A stretch of DNA of 64,000 nucleotides, from assembly GCA_001898225.1 (NCBI GenBank), contig MKTJ01000035.1, positions 32,258-96,257 on the forward strand, given 5' to 3'. A model generated the notes under the pieces. It ran no database searches and was not told where the DNA came from. It worked only from the letters and a program-made list of their open reading frames with translations. The stretch comes from Chloroflexi bacterium 54-19. Lineage in GTDB: Bacteria > Chloroflexota > Chloroflexia > Chloroheliales > Chloroheliaceae. Shown here in pieces: positions 46,290-54,791 of the stretch; within the stretch, counting starts at the first letter, position 1, and each line of letters opens with the position of its first letter. The position numbers were made by a program, and so were the translations under genes.

Positions 46290-46305
46290 TGGCACACTCT
46301 TTGCA
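46290..46305 (+). promoter_or_regulatory. Sigma54-type -24/-12 match (possible chance match)
   Basis: TGGCACACTCTTTGCA fits TGGCACR-N4-TTGCW with GG and GC exactly 10 bases apart (46291-46292 and 46303-46304). It lies 68 nt before the gene at 46373. No sigma54 activator is seen in the window, and many Chloroflexota may lack RpoN, so a chance match is quite possible. Confidence 0.3.
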
Positions 46306-46372
46306 TTAGGAAATAGTGGGACTCCTTAGTATCAAGTTAAATTATCTAGCGTAATTCTATATAGAAGCGCAA

Positions 46373-47293
46373 ATGAGGCTTGCGGAATTTCCTATGGAAA
46401 CAATAAGGGTTAAGAAAGAAAGCGGCATCAGGACCATCTTGCTGCTCCTGGTAGTTGTGGCACTGGTGGTTATCGGAGTCCTGGTCTGGAACCAGTGGGC
46501 GGCGGGTAACACTCAACTGACGATTTTATATCCCAGGGACGGGGCCGAACTGAGCGGAGACGCGGTACCGGTCCAACTGGCCGCCAACCCGGCTTTGCAG
46601 CAAAAGTTGACCAACATGCCCGGTCAGGTCGAAATTATCACTTACCTTGATGGCAAGGAAGTTGCCCGGACTTCGGCCCTAAATTATACCCTGACCGGGG
46701 TTGCGCCCGGCGAACACCGCCTTGAAATCGGCCTGTCCGACCAGACCCAGGCTAACAGCGTCAGTTTGAGTGTTATGCCCACCCCGGTTTCGTTTACGCT
46801 TGGAGGTGGGAGAGGGGCGGCCAATCCTTTACCCTCCGCCTCGAACAGCCTGAACGGGGTTTACGGGAACGTACCAGCCGCACCCGATGATAATATAGCG
46901 GCCCCGGTCCCTACGGCTACCCCGGCAGCACCAACCCCAATCAATCCGCCGGTCCAGGTCCCGGCCTCCGGCGAGGGTGGAGGTTCCAAATTGGCTGCGA
47001 TTAACCAGCCCGCCGTCCAGCAGGTGGCAAATAACACCACGAACCCGGCCACCAGCAGTGAAACCTCGCAGCAAGCCGCCCAGGCTGGTGCCCAGGCCGG
47101 GGCAGGTATGAAGATTTCGTCTACGCAGCCAAACCAGCAAGCGGTGGTTGCCGCCGAAACCGCGGCCCAGGCCCAAAATAGTGACCCAATGGGTGGGGTT
47201 TTCCGGGCCATCTTCGCCTTTTACATAGCCGGATTTATTGCGGGGCTTGGTTTGATAATTGTACTGAGCCGCCGCCGGAACAGGTCTTTTTAA
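46373..47293 (+). CDS. Membrane-anchored protein with Big-like domain
   Basis: 306 aa. A hydrophobic helix near the N-terminus (about 21-41) leads to an Ig-like/beta-sandwich region (about 49-150; LTILYPRDGAELSGDAVPVQLAAN and LDGKEVARTSALNYTLTGVAPGEHRLEIGL), then a long Ala/Pro/Gln-rich low-complexity linker (about 160-265) and a C-terminal helix with RRR anchor (about 283-303). Extracytoplasmic surface protein; function unknown. Start is uncertain (46373 or 46394). Confidence 0.6.
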   Translation: MRLAEFPMETIRVKKESGIRTILLLLVVVALVVIGVLVWNQWAAGNTQLTILYPRDGAELSGDAVPVQLAANPALQQKLTNMPGQVEIITYLDGKEVARTSALNYTLTGVAPGEHRLEIGLSDQTQANSVSLSVMPTPVSFTLGGGRGAANPLPSASNSLNGVYGNVPAAPDDNIAAPVPTATPAAPTPINPPVQVPASGEGGGSKLAAINQPAVQQVANNTTNPATSSETSQQAAQAGAQAGAGMKISSTQPNQQAVVAAETAAQAQNSDPMGGVFRAIFAFYIAGFIAGLGLIIVLSRRRNRSF

Positions 47294-47306
47294 CCAGTGG
47301 GAGAGC

Positions 47307-47352
47307 AACAAAAAAGCCAGGCCGACTTTTTTAAAAGGGTCAGCCCGGCTTT
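47307..47352. terminator. Bidirectional terminator
   Basis: AAAGCC (47313-47318) pairs with GGCTTT (47347-47352) with further imperfect inner pairing. On the minus strand it is followed by TTTTTTG, so it chiefly ends the YidC-like gene; it can also serve the plus-strand gene ending at 47293. Confidence 0.65.
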
Positions 47353-47372
47353 GTATTTCCAGATTTGATTAA

Positions 47373-48101
47373 CTACCGGGCCGGGTTATTTATTATCGTT
47401 TTACGGATGTAGTAGGTCTGGGCAAGAGAAAAACTTTCCGAAGCGATACTGTAAATCACCATACCGCTCGGCTGTTGTTTTCGGGTGACCAGGCTTAAGC
47501 CAAAAGCCAGCAAAGGCAGCGAGTTCATGATACCCCTGATACGGGCATCCCTAAAAAAACTTTTCTCGTCCGGTCGCCTCAAGGTTTCCAGGTCCAATCT
47601 TTGTTTCAGGAAAGAAACCCCTAACAGGCTTGCCGTCAATATATAAAACCGTTCCGGTTTGGTTAAATCCTGGAACCATAAAATGCCTTTATCTTCGAAG
47701 CGTTCGTCTTTAGCGATACCGGTGATGGCCTGTTTGATGATAAGTTCGCTAAAAGTTGGAAGTATTGCGGTTAAACACCCCGCTCTAAAATTGATGCCCG
47801 CCGCTTTTTGCAACTGCTGGATTTCTTTGCCCTGGCGGGCAGCATCTGAGGCCAAAAGGTGCTTGCCCGTTTCGACTTTGTATTTCTCCTTGATTTCCTC
47901 GATGAGAGGGTTCAACTCCTGTAGCTTTTCGCCATTTCGTTTCATCTGCCTGGCGGCCCTGATTTTGAACGGCAGGTAAATCAAATTGTGCAGGAAAGCT
48001 ATCAGGACAATTGCAAATGCGGCCTTGCCAAAGGTAAGCCGGCTTAAAGCTAGAATCCCGGTGTCGAATGAACGAATGGCTTTGGTCCAGGTCTGGCGCA
48101 T
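47373..48101 (-). CDS. YidC/Oxa1-type membrane insertase, divergent
   Basis: 242 aa with about five hydrophobic segments and the YidC layout. LPFKIRAARQMKRNGEKLQELNPLIEEIKEKYK (about 44-76) is the cytosolic helical hairpin after the first conserved helix, and a C-terminal helix SGMVIYSIASESFSLAQTYYIRK closes it. Inserts membrane proteins. Divergent from typical YidC, with no evident hydrophilic-groove Arg assigned, so it may be a second, specialised copy rather than the housekeeping enzyme. AGGAG 9 nt before the ATG. Confidence 0.65.
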   Translation of the reverse strand: MRQTWTKAIRSFDTGILALSRLTFGKAAFAIVLIAFLHNLIYLPFKIRAARQMKRNGEKLQELNPLIEEIKEKYKVETGKHLLASDAARQGKEIQQLQKAAGINFRAGCLTAILPTFSELIIKQAITGIAKDERFEDKGILWFQDLTKPERFYILTASLLGVSFLKQRLDLETLRRPDEKSFFRDARIRGIMNSLPLLAFGLSLVTRKQQPSGMVIYSIASESFSLAQTYYIRKTIINNPAR

Positions 48102-48142
48102 ATAAGGCTACTCCTATAGTTGAAAGGGCCGCAACAAAAGGA

Positions 48143-49045
48143 TTAAACGAATTGTAACATGACCAGTTCGGGCCGGGCGTTAAACCGCAATTTCATCCCG
48201 CTCATCCCCAAACCCCGGCCCACGTACAGGCGGATGCCCTTGAAGGTGTACCAGCCGAGCGGAAATTCGCTATAGTGGTGGCTGCCTGGTCGCAAGGTAA
48301 TCCAGTTTAGTTTGCGGTGGAGAGGCGGCAGGGCCGGGTTTATCTGCCCGCCGTGAGTATGACCGCTCAACATTATATGAGCGAAACCGGGGGGGATCGT
48401 CCTGATGGTTCCAGGGTTATGGGTAAGGAGCAGCAGGGGCCGGACTCCTGGTGGAATCTGGCGGGCGGTCTCCGCGACATCCGGCTCCCCTTTGGCAAAA
48501 TCGTCAATCCCGGCCAGCCAGATTTCCGCCCCTTTGTAACAAAAAGCTTCGGCCCGGTTGACCAACCATTTCAAGCCAGCCTCTTCCAAATTTTTCATCA
48601 TACGCAGGTATTCGCCGCGCCGCCCGAAATAGTCGTGGTTGCCCAGGACAGCCCGCACCGGGATTCCAGCCCCGGTCAGCACCCGGACCATCTCGGCCAT
48701 AACCGGGTTGTACTTGCCCCGGTCGAACAAATCGCCTCCCAATAAGACCAGGTCGGGCCTTTCCAAAAGGGTTTTTTCGACGGCCAGCCAGAGGGTATTC
48801 CGGGCCGGGCCTTTGCTGGGCAAATGCAGGTCACTAAAAAAGGCTACCTTGAAGCCTTTTAGCGCCTGGGGTATGCCTTCCAGTTCGTCCACTTTGACCG
48901 TCGGGTGGCTGACTTCGAGCCAGTTAGGCTCCACGAACCGGGCATAAGCCCAGGCCGGGAGACCAACGACGGCCCCGGTTAAAGCCAGGCCCTGCCCGGC
49001 TTTCATTATAATTTTTAATTTCTTTTCCGAATCAAGATTGTTCAA
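48143..49045 (-). CDS. Metallophosphoesterase (YaeI/calcineurin-like)
   Basis: 300 aa with an N-terminal membrane segment (about 10-32) and the full metallophosphoesterase set: FFSDLHLP, GGDLFDRG, GNHDYF, LLTHNP and GHTHGGQ, coordinating two metals. YaeI relatives act on UDP-sugar or lipid-linked phosphates. It is anchored at the membrane. TTG start at 49045 with GAAGGA upstream. It sits 41 nt upstream of, and on the same strand as, the YidC-like gene. Confidence 0.88.
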   Translation of the reverse strand: MNNLDSEKKLKIIMKAGQGLALTGAVVGLPAWAYARFVEPNWLEVSHPTVKVDELEGIPQALKGFKVAFFSDLHLPSKGPARNTLWLAVEKTLLERPDLVLLGGDLFDRGKYNPVMAEMVRVLTGAGIPVRAVLGNHDYFGRRGEYLRMMKNLEEAGLKWLVNRAEAFCYKGAEIWLAGIDDFAKGEPDVAETARQIPPGVRPLLLLTHNPGTIRTIPPGFAHIMLSGHTHGGQINPALPPLHRKLNWITLRPGSHHYSEFPLGWYTFKGIRLYVGRGLGMSGMKLRFNARPELVMLQFV

Positions 49046-49433
49046 AGTTTCCTTCTCTAATAAATTACCGGTTCCGATTCCGGTCCCAAATTATTTTACC
49101 ATTCAAACCCTATCAATTATATAACCGTCCCGCCTGCCCGTAAGTTTCTTTGCTATGGATAAACCTTTTTGTCAGGCGTTCAAAGATTAATACGAAACCG
49201 GCTACTTAAAGTTAGCTGTAAGTTGACTGCAAACCGGTTTCAATTTGCAAAGGTTTCTAAAAACCTTGCCGGCTGCATAAACCATTCCAAATTTAAATTC
49301 AGTTTAAGAAGGAGTTGTATCATAGTTTAAGCCGGGAACCCGGCAAAGCAGGTTATTTTACGAGGGAAACCGTAGTAAAATAGTAGAGTAGCCCGCCCCG
49401 ATTTTTGGTGGGTGGACAAGGATTAAGGCACAG
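49046..49433. promoter_or_regulatory. Divergent region between phosphoesterase and response regulator
   Basis: 388 nt, AT-rich. Contains GCCGGG-AA-CCCGGC (49331-49344), a perfect palindrome with a 2-nt centre, and several short inverted repeats such as AAGGTTT/AAACCTT around 49250-49266. No clear promoter, gene or RNA was identified. The hairpin is a possible operator for the two-component system that follows. Confidence 0.35.
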
Positions 49434-50108
49434 ATGAGCAAGATTTTACTGGTGGATGACGACCCCCACATTCGTGAACTGGCGAGGGTCTTTTTACAAA
49501 ATGAGGGTCTGGACGTTTACGAAGCGGGCGATGGACACGAAGCCCTGGCCTTGCTCGAAACGGTATCGGTGGACCTGGCAATCCTCGATATTATGATGCC
49601 CAGTATGGACGGCTGGGAACTTTGCCGGGAGTTGCGCTCCTTTTACGATTTCCCTATCCTGATGCTGACTGCCAGGGGTGAAACCCCCGATAAAGTCAAG
49701 GGTTTTCAGCTTGGCACCGACGATTACCTGGTAAAGCCCTTCGAGCCGGTCGAACTGGTAATCCGGGTTAAGGCCCTCCTGAAACGTTACCGCATCGTCA
49801 CCTCGCAGACGGTCCAGGTGGGCGAGCTTGCCATGAACCAGAAGACTTTCGAAGTAAAAGCCGCCGGGGAAAATTATACTCTGCCTTTGAAAGAGTTCGA
49901 ACTCCTTTTCAAACTGGCAAGTTATCCCGGTAAGACCTTCTCCCGCGACCAGTTAATCGAGGACATCTGGGGCTACAATTTTGAGGGGAACGAGCGCACC
50001 CTGGACGTGCATATCAACCGTTTGCGGGAGCGTTTCCCCGAAGACAAGTTTGCCTTTCGGATAAAAACTATTCGAGGGCTGGGCTATCGAGTTGAGGTAG
50101 TAGCATGA
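49434..50108 (+). CDS. OmpR-family response regulator
   Basis: 224 aa. Receiver domain with phosphoacceptor Asp52 (LAILDIMMPSMDGWEL) and acidic pocket VDDD (8-10), Thr and Lys in LMLTARGE and GTDDYLVKPFEP. Winged-helix output domain at about 130-224 (FSRDQLIEDIWGYNFEGNERTLDVHINRLRERF). Forms an operon with the next histidine kinase, 4-nt ATGA overlap. Regulon unknown. Confidence 0.93.
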   Translation: MSKILLVDDDPHIRELARVFLQNEGLDVYEAGDGHEALALLETVSVDLAILDIMMPSMDGWELCRELRSFYDFPILMLTARGETPDKVKGFQLGTDDYLVKPFEPVELVIRVKALLKRYRIVTSQTVQVGELAMNQKTFEVKAAGENYTLPLKEFELLFKLASYPGKTFSRDQLIEDIWGYNFEGNERTLDVHINRLRERFPEDKFAFRIKTIRGLGYRVEVVA

Positions 50109-51244
50109 AAAAAGTAAAGAAAGATAAAGACGAGCAAAAAGGAAACCAGGCCGGTAAAGAACCAAGAAACCGAGGCCAGGTGCTTACCACCAAACAAAAA
50201 TGGGTCGTGCTTGGATTTATCACTATGATATTTATTTATGTTACCGCCGTCTCGGTGGTCACATATTTACTTACCGACTTTGCTTATCACAACATTTTCC
50301 ATATTGAGCTCCCGGCCCTTCTGGTTCAACTTATAAACGCGATGCTCGGATTTATTTTTTGCTTTTTCTCGATGTTTTTGTTCTCACGCATTTTCAACCC
50401 TGAAAGGAACGTCTACGAGCCCATCCTGGAAGCCATAAATAAAATCTCCAAGGGGAATTTTAATGTTGGGCTTGACGAAAAGCAGGCCGAACATAACGGA
50501 ATCTGGGGGGAATTGACTAAAAGCGTCAACAACATGGCAACTGAATTAAACAAAATGGAGACCATGCGCCGGGAGTTTATCTCGAACGTATCTCACGAAA
50601 TTCAGACCCCGCTTACTTCTATAAAAGGGTTTGCCCAGGCCCTCCAAAGCGACACCTTATCCCCGGTCGAACGAAAACATTACCTCGAAATCATCGAGGT
50701 GGAAAGTACCCGCCTCTCCCGCATAGCCGAAAACCTGTTAAAACTGGCCTCCCTGGAAGCGCGTTCGGTCAAATTCGAGCCCAAACCCTACCGCCTGGAC
50801 CGGCAGATTCGCCGCCTGGTCCTGGCCTGTGAACCGCAATGGTCCGGCAAAGATATAGATATGGACGTGGTTTTGAACGAGGTGGAGGTTACCGCTGACG
50901 AGGATTTGTTGAGCCAGGTCTGGCTGAACCTGATTCACAATAGTTTGAAGTTTACCCCGGAAGGGGGGCGGATTTGCCTGGAACTACACGATAAGGCCGA
51001 GATAATAGAGTTTTCGATCCGGGATTCGGGGATTGGTATTTCTGAAGAAGCGCAGTCCCACATTTTCGAGAGGTTCTATAAGGCCGATATATCACGGACT
51101 AATTCCAATGGCGGGAGCGGTCTTGGACTATCCATCGCTCACGAAATTGTCGAAATGCACCGGGGGAGAATTAAAGTTGCCAGCCAACCGGGTCAGGGCG
51201 CAACCTTCCAGGTCTATTTGCCAAACGCTGTAACCGTTAATTAA
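50105..51244 (+). CDS. Sensor histidine kinase, HAMP type
   Basis: 379 aa. Two transmembrane helices (about 36-56 and 76-98), a short extracytoplasmic loop, a HAMP-like linker, then HisKA with the H-box FISNVSHEIQTPLTSIKGF (His about 165) and the ATP-binding parts LIHNSLKFTPEGG, RDSGIGIS and SGLGLSIAHE. The sensor loop is very small, so it probably senses membrane state. Cognate of the preceding response regulator. Its end overlaps the next gene's end by 8 nt. Confidence 0.93.
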   Translation: MKKVKKDKDEQKGNQAGKEPRNRGQVLTTKQKWVVLGFITMIFIYVTAVSVVTYLLTDFAYHNIFHIELPALLVQLINAMLGFIFCFFSMFLFSRIFNPERNVYEPILEAINKISKGNFNVGLDEKQAEHNGIWGELTKSVNNMATELNKMETMRREFISNVSHEIQTPLTSIKGFAQALQSDTLSPVERKHYLEIIEVESTRLSRIAENLLKLASLEARSVKFEPKPYRLDRQIRRLVLACEPQWSGKDIDMDVVLNEVEVTADEDLLSQVWLNLIHNSLKFTPEGGRICLELHDKAEIIEFSIRDSGIGISEEAQSHIFERFYKADISRTNSNGGSGLGLSIAHEIVEMHRGRIKVASQPGQGATFQVYLPNAVTVN

Positions 51245-52487
51245 CTATCGGTAGCTCGAAGGAAAAAGTACTGCCCTGGCCTTCCTTGCTCTCGACCCAG
51301 ATACGCCCGTGATGGGCTTCCACCAACCGTTTAGCTATAGCCAACCCCAGCCCGGTCCCGCCATGTTCGCGGCCCCGGCTTCGTTCGCCCCGGTAAAACG
51401 GTTCAAAAATCCGGTCCTGGTCCACTAATGGAATACCTTCCCCGTTATCCTTGACCCGCACCAGCACCTTACCACCTTTTTTTCCAGCCTGGACGTGAAT
51501 CGCGCCACCAGGCGAGGTATACCGGATGGCATTTCCGACCAGGTTATTCAAGACCCGTTGGACCTGGTGGGAATCAAAAGCTATTTCGGGCAATTCACCC
51601 TGGATTTCCCCGGCAAGGGTCTGGTCCTTCTGGTGAGCCTGGCCCTGCAAACTTTCCAGCGTATCCGAAATCAGGTCGGCCAGGGTGCCCCGCTCCAAAT
51701 TTAGCTTGACGGCTCCCGCTTCCAGGCTCGAAAGCTCGAACAGGTCGTCAATCAGGGTGGTCATGTACTGGACTTCGCCCCGCATCCGTTCTAGGAAAAT
51801 CGCGGCCTGGTGCTCGTCGGCCACGCCATCGCTGACTGCCTCGGTCATAAGCCGCAGAGAGGCCAGGGGCGTCCTTAAATCGTGGGAGATAGCCGCGACC
51901 AGTTCTTTGCGCGAGTTTTCCATTTCCTGCTGGACCCTGAAAGAGTGTTCGAGTTGCCCGGCCATCTGGTTAAAAGCGTCCGCCAGGTGGGCCAGTTCCG
52001 CCGACCCGCTCGGTTTGACCCTGGCCGAAAAGTTACCTTTCGCCAGTTCTGCCGCTTTGGTGGTCATTTCCGCGACCGGAAGGACCAGTTGTTTTGAAAG
52101 AAAGATAGCGAAAAATAGGACGATAGCCCCGGAGAAAACCAGCAACATCAAAAGGAGGGTCAGGTCGTGCGGGCTGAGGAACATCAGTTTGCCCGTAACC
52201 AGGATATTGATAAAGGTGATAGTCGCCCCGGTAAGATAGGCGACGGTCAGTTGAAACCGTAGACCCACCAGGCGCTGGCTAAAAGTAAGCCAGGCCAGCA
52301 CAAGCCCCGCCGAAATACCCCCGCTCACCAGCAGGTAGATAAACAGAGCCAGTAGGTCTTTAGAAGGGGCTTGCATCCACAAAGCGGCCAGTCCGACTGT
52401 CACCAGGGCCGCCACAACGACTCCCAGTAAGATAAGGCCACCAATTTTTAGGAGCGAAAACTGATTTTTACGTGCGCTGTTAATCAT
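51237..52487 (-). CDS. Sensor histidine kinase, four-helix type
   Basis: 416 aa. Four transmembrane helices in the first 145 residues with short loops, HAMP at about 148-200 (LPVAEMTTKAAELAKGNFSARV), HisKA with H-box LVAAISHDLRTPLASLRLM, and ATPase motifs LVGNAIRYTSPGG, KDNGEGIP and GGTGLGLAIAKRL. Pairs with the response regulator upstream on the same strand (5-nt gap). It converges on the other kinase gene and their stop regions overlap by 8 nt. Confidence 0.92.
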   Translation of the reverse strand: MINSARKNQFSLLKIGGLILLGVVVAALVTVGLAALWMQAPSKDLLALFIYLLVSGGISAGLVLAWLTFSQRLVGLRFQLTVAYLTGATITFINILVTGKLMFLSPHDLTLLLMLLVFSGAIVLFFAIFLSKQLVLPVAEMTTKAAELAKGNFSARVKPSGSAELAHLADAFNQMAGQLEHSFRVQQEMENSRKELVAAISHDLRTPLASLRLMTEAVSDGVADEHQAAIFLERMRGEVQYMTTLIDDLFELSSLEAGAVKLNLERGTLADLISDTLESLQGQAHQKDQTLAGEIQGELPEIAFDSHQVQRVLNNLVGNAIRYTSPGGAIHVQAGKKGGKVLVRVKDNGEGIPLVDQDRIFEPFYRGERSRGREHGGTGLGLAIAKRLVEAHHGRIWVESKEGQGSTFSFELPIVN

Positions 52488-52492
52488 AATCG

Positions 52493-53242
52493 CTATTGCT
52501 CGAATTTGTAACCAACTCCCCAGACCGTCTTGATGTGGCGGGGTCGCATGGGGTCGGCTTCGACTTTCTCCCGCAACCGCCGGATATGGACCGTGACCGT
52601 ACTCATCTCACCGAAGAAGGAATAATCCCAGACCCTGTCAAGTAACTGCTCGCGGCTAAAGACCTGTCCCTGGTTGGTTGCCAGGAACCAGAGCAAATCA
52701 AACTCTTTGGCGGTAAGTTCGACCGGTTTGCCGTTCACCTCGACCTTGCGAGCAGTCCGGTTGACATAAAGGCCCTCAAGATTTATGACTTCATCTTTGG
52801 GCGTGGTTTTTCCTGAGCCTTTCTGGGCTTCCTGGTTCCGGCGAAGGGCCACCTTAACTCTAGCTACAAGTTCGCGTGGACTGAAAGGTTTGGTCACATA
52901 ATCATCGGCCCCGCTGGCGAACCCGGCCAGTTTGTCGTCTTCCTGGCTTTTAGCGGTCAAAAGCAGCACCGGCAAAGTAGAGGTTTGCTGCCGGATATGT
53001 TTAAGGACGCTCAAACCTTCCACTTTGGGCAGCATCAGGTCAAGAATTACCAGGTCAGGCTGACTTTCGTTGAACAGACGGAGGGCGACCTGTCCATCGC
53101 TGGCACGGATAACCTGAAAACCTTCGCGCAACAAATACAACTCCAGCACGTCCAGGATGTTGCTCTCATCGTCCACTACTAAAATTTTTTGGGTTTCGGT
53201 CATATTTTTATTATCGGGTAAGATGTCATCCAACGCAACCAT
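52493..53242 (-). CDS. OmpR-family response regulator
   Basis: 249 aa. Receiver with phosphoacceptor Asp68 (LVILDLMLPKVEG), VVDDE pocket, and K in DYVTKPFSPRELVARV; winged-helix C-terminus with FSREQLLDRVWDYSFFGEMSTVTVHIRRLREKVE. The start at 53242 has AAGGTG 8 nt upstream and is preferred to ATG at 53203. Followed at 5 nt by its kinase. Preceded by a hairpin (53294-53323) that probably ends the upstream minus-strand transcript. Confidence 0.92.
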   Translation of the reverse strand: MVALDDILPDNKNMTETQKILVVDDESNILDVLELYLLREGFQVIRASDGQVALRLFNESQPDLVILDLMLPKVEGLSVLKHIRQQTSTLPVLLLTAKSQEDDKLAGFASGADDYVTKPFSPRELVARVKVALRRNQEAQKGSGKTTPKDEVINLEGLYVNRTARKVEVNGKPVELTAKEFDLLWFLATNQGQVFSREQLLDRVWDYSFFGEMSTVTVHIRRLREKVEADPMRPRHIKTVWGVGYKFEQ

Positions 53243-53293
53243 TATTCACACCTTCAAAAGAAATTTTTCAAGCCTTTAAAACTTTTTAAAGAA

Positions 53294-53323
53294 AATACCA
53301 GGGACCTTTGAAGGCCCGGTATT
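53294..53323 (-). terminator. Hairpin upstream of the response regulator
   Basis: AATACC-GGG-CCTT (53294-53308, two single-base bulges) pairs with AAGG-CCC-GGTATT (53311-53323), then TTTTCTTT on the minus strand. It likely ends transcription of the 54022-53495 gene before the two-component genes. Confidence 0.7.
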
Positions 53324-53494
53324 ATTTTAGTTCTTAGTGGTTACCAGGGAGTTACAAACCTTACGATTTTATTAACGGGGGCGTTGAACGTATGCCCATA
53401 AAGGGAATGTGACAACGTTGGACGTAAAATTGAGAATACCAGGAAAGGAAGCAAGATGAGCACCAAGAGTTGAAAAGATGGTCCTAAAGCACGT

Positions 53495-54022
53495 TCAACG
53501 TTCAACGTTGTTTGGTTCAACGTCCGACATTTTACGAACCTGATTTATCTGTAGCCGCAACCCGACGACCAGCGCCACCAGTCCCACCAGGGCTAACCAG
53601 ACGCCCCAGCCCAGGCTGCCGTCGGGATTTAACCGGTTGGGGCTGCGCCCGCTCTGGTCCACAATCGTCCAGGCTAACAATGGTAAAACAATTACCAGCC
53701 CCAGGAACCCGCCTATCCACTTCAAAAGGGCTGAAAGGGGCGGTCTACCGAGGCGGTAGTAAAGCTCTACATAGCAAAAGCAGCTAATCGCCGCGAAAAT
53801 GATAACAAGGTTTAAGCCCCAGAAAGAAAGCAGCATACCCCAGACCGGTTGCCAGCCCCAATCGTTCGATTTGCCAATTGGCCCGTAAACCCACGGCCCG
53901 GCAAACCCTACGACCAGCAAAATTAACCCTAACACTTTCAGAATAAAGGGAATTGGTGCGGCCGCATTTTTGGCATTTTGCGGTGTGAAAGCGGGAGAAT
54001 TTTCTTCCTGGTTAATATTCAT
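53495..54022 (-). CDS. Four-helix membrane protein, unknown function
   Basis: 175 aa with about four hydrophobic helices (about 26-46, 58-80, 98-120, 142-160) and hydrophilic ends. No family recognised. Its last codons (EPNNVER and stop) lie within a copy of the dispersed CGTTG/CAACG repeat (53493-53522), so the repeat has formed the protein's C-terminus. It lies 30 nt after the GT-fragment gene on the same strand. Confidence 0.6.
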   Translation of the reverse strand: MNINQEENSPAFTPQNAKNAAAPIPFILKVLGLILLVVGFAGPWVYGPIGKSNDWGWQPVWGMLLSFWGLNLVIIFAAISCFCYVELYYRLGRPPLSALLKWIGGFLGLVIVLPLLAWTIVDQSGRSPNRLNPDGSLGWGVWLALVGLVALVVGLRLQINQVRKMSDVEPNNVER

Positions 54023-54052
54023 TGCGTTTATCTTCTAGACTTTACCAATAAC

Positions 54053-54760
54053 TTAAACCGGCTCTTTTAGCAAGCGTTTAAGGGCGGCCTGCCAGAGCGG
54101 GTCGGTTGGTCCTACAGACAGGTCGGGCGGGACCGGGATATATTCGACCTGCAAACCACGCCGGGCCAGTTCCTCGGCCAGGGGACGGGTCGCGGCCAGT
54201 ACCCGGCGACTTTCCGCCAGCCCGCGCCTTTCGGCTTGAAGGAGACCCGCGATAGCCTTGGCATCCTCCGCCTGACGGTCGCTCCGGGTGAGGGAAATCG
54301 GCTTGTGTGAATGGCCGGAAGGGTAGTCGCCTGGCGAAACCATGCTGCGTGACCTTGTTACAAAATTTGGGAGCGAAGTCAGCCAGCAGCACTTGGCCGG
54401 GTGCTGCAACGACCAGGCCGGGAAATCGAGGCAAACCACCAGATCTATAGGTCGCCCGTTACTTTCCTTGAGGTCCACCAACCGCCAGGCGAACGCCGCT
54501 TTGGAAATATCACGGGGGATGAAACTTCGCTGGGGCAGACGGACAATCTCGGCGGTTCGACCGCTGGCCCGCAATGCCTCGACCAGGGCCCCGGCCATTT
54601 CCCACCGGTATTGAGCCTGTTCCCAAAAATCCGGCTCACCTGTTTCCATTTCCCCTGATTCTTCCAGGTCCCCGGTTCGTTTTTCCAGCCTGTCAAAGGT
54701 CATCTGGGTTAAGGCTACCAGGACCGTTTCGATTTTTGGTGAAGAGTTCGTGTTGTCCAT
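54053..54760 (-). pseudogene. N-terminal-half glycosyltransferase (GT4-type) fragment or domain
   Basis: 235 aa. The stretch AFAWRLVDLKESNGRPIDLVVCLDFPAWSLQHPAKCCWL resembles the N-terminal domain of group-1 glycosyltransferases (xWRLLDLxESNGxPIDLVIxxxFPxYxxxHPxKVxWL). The normal protein is about 380 residues; here the ORF ends after the first Rossmann-like domain with no donor-binding second domain. It may be a decayed remnant, or a stand-alone N-terminal domain. ATG has GGGGA about 10 nt upstream, and the frame is intact with normal composition, so expression is plausible. Lies between DUF2079 and the four-helix protein genes. Confidence 0.55.
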
Positions 54761-54791
54761 TTTATAAAATTCCCCGGTATTTTACCAACTT

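Noticed and set aside
49331..49344. GCCGGG-AA-CCCGGC palindrome as a terminator
   Set aside because: A 2-nt loop is too small for an RNA hairpin to close normally and no T-tract follows; kept only as a possible operator.
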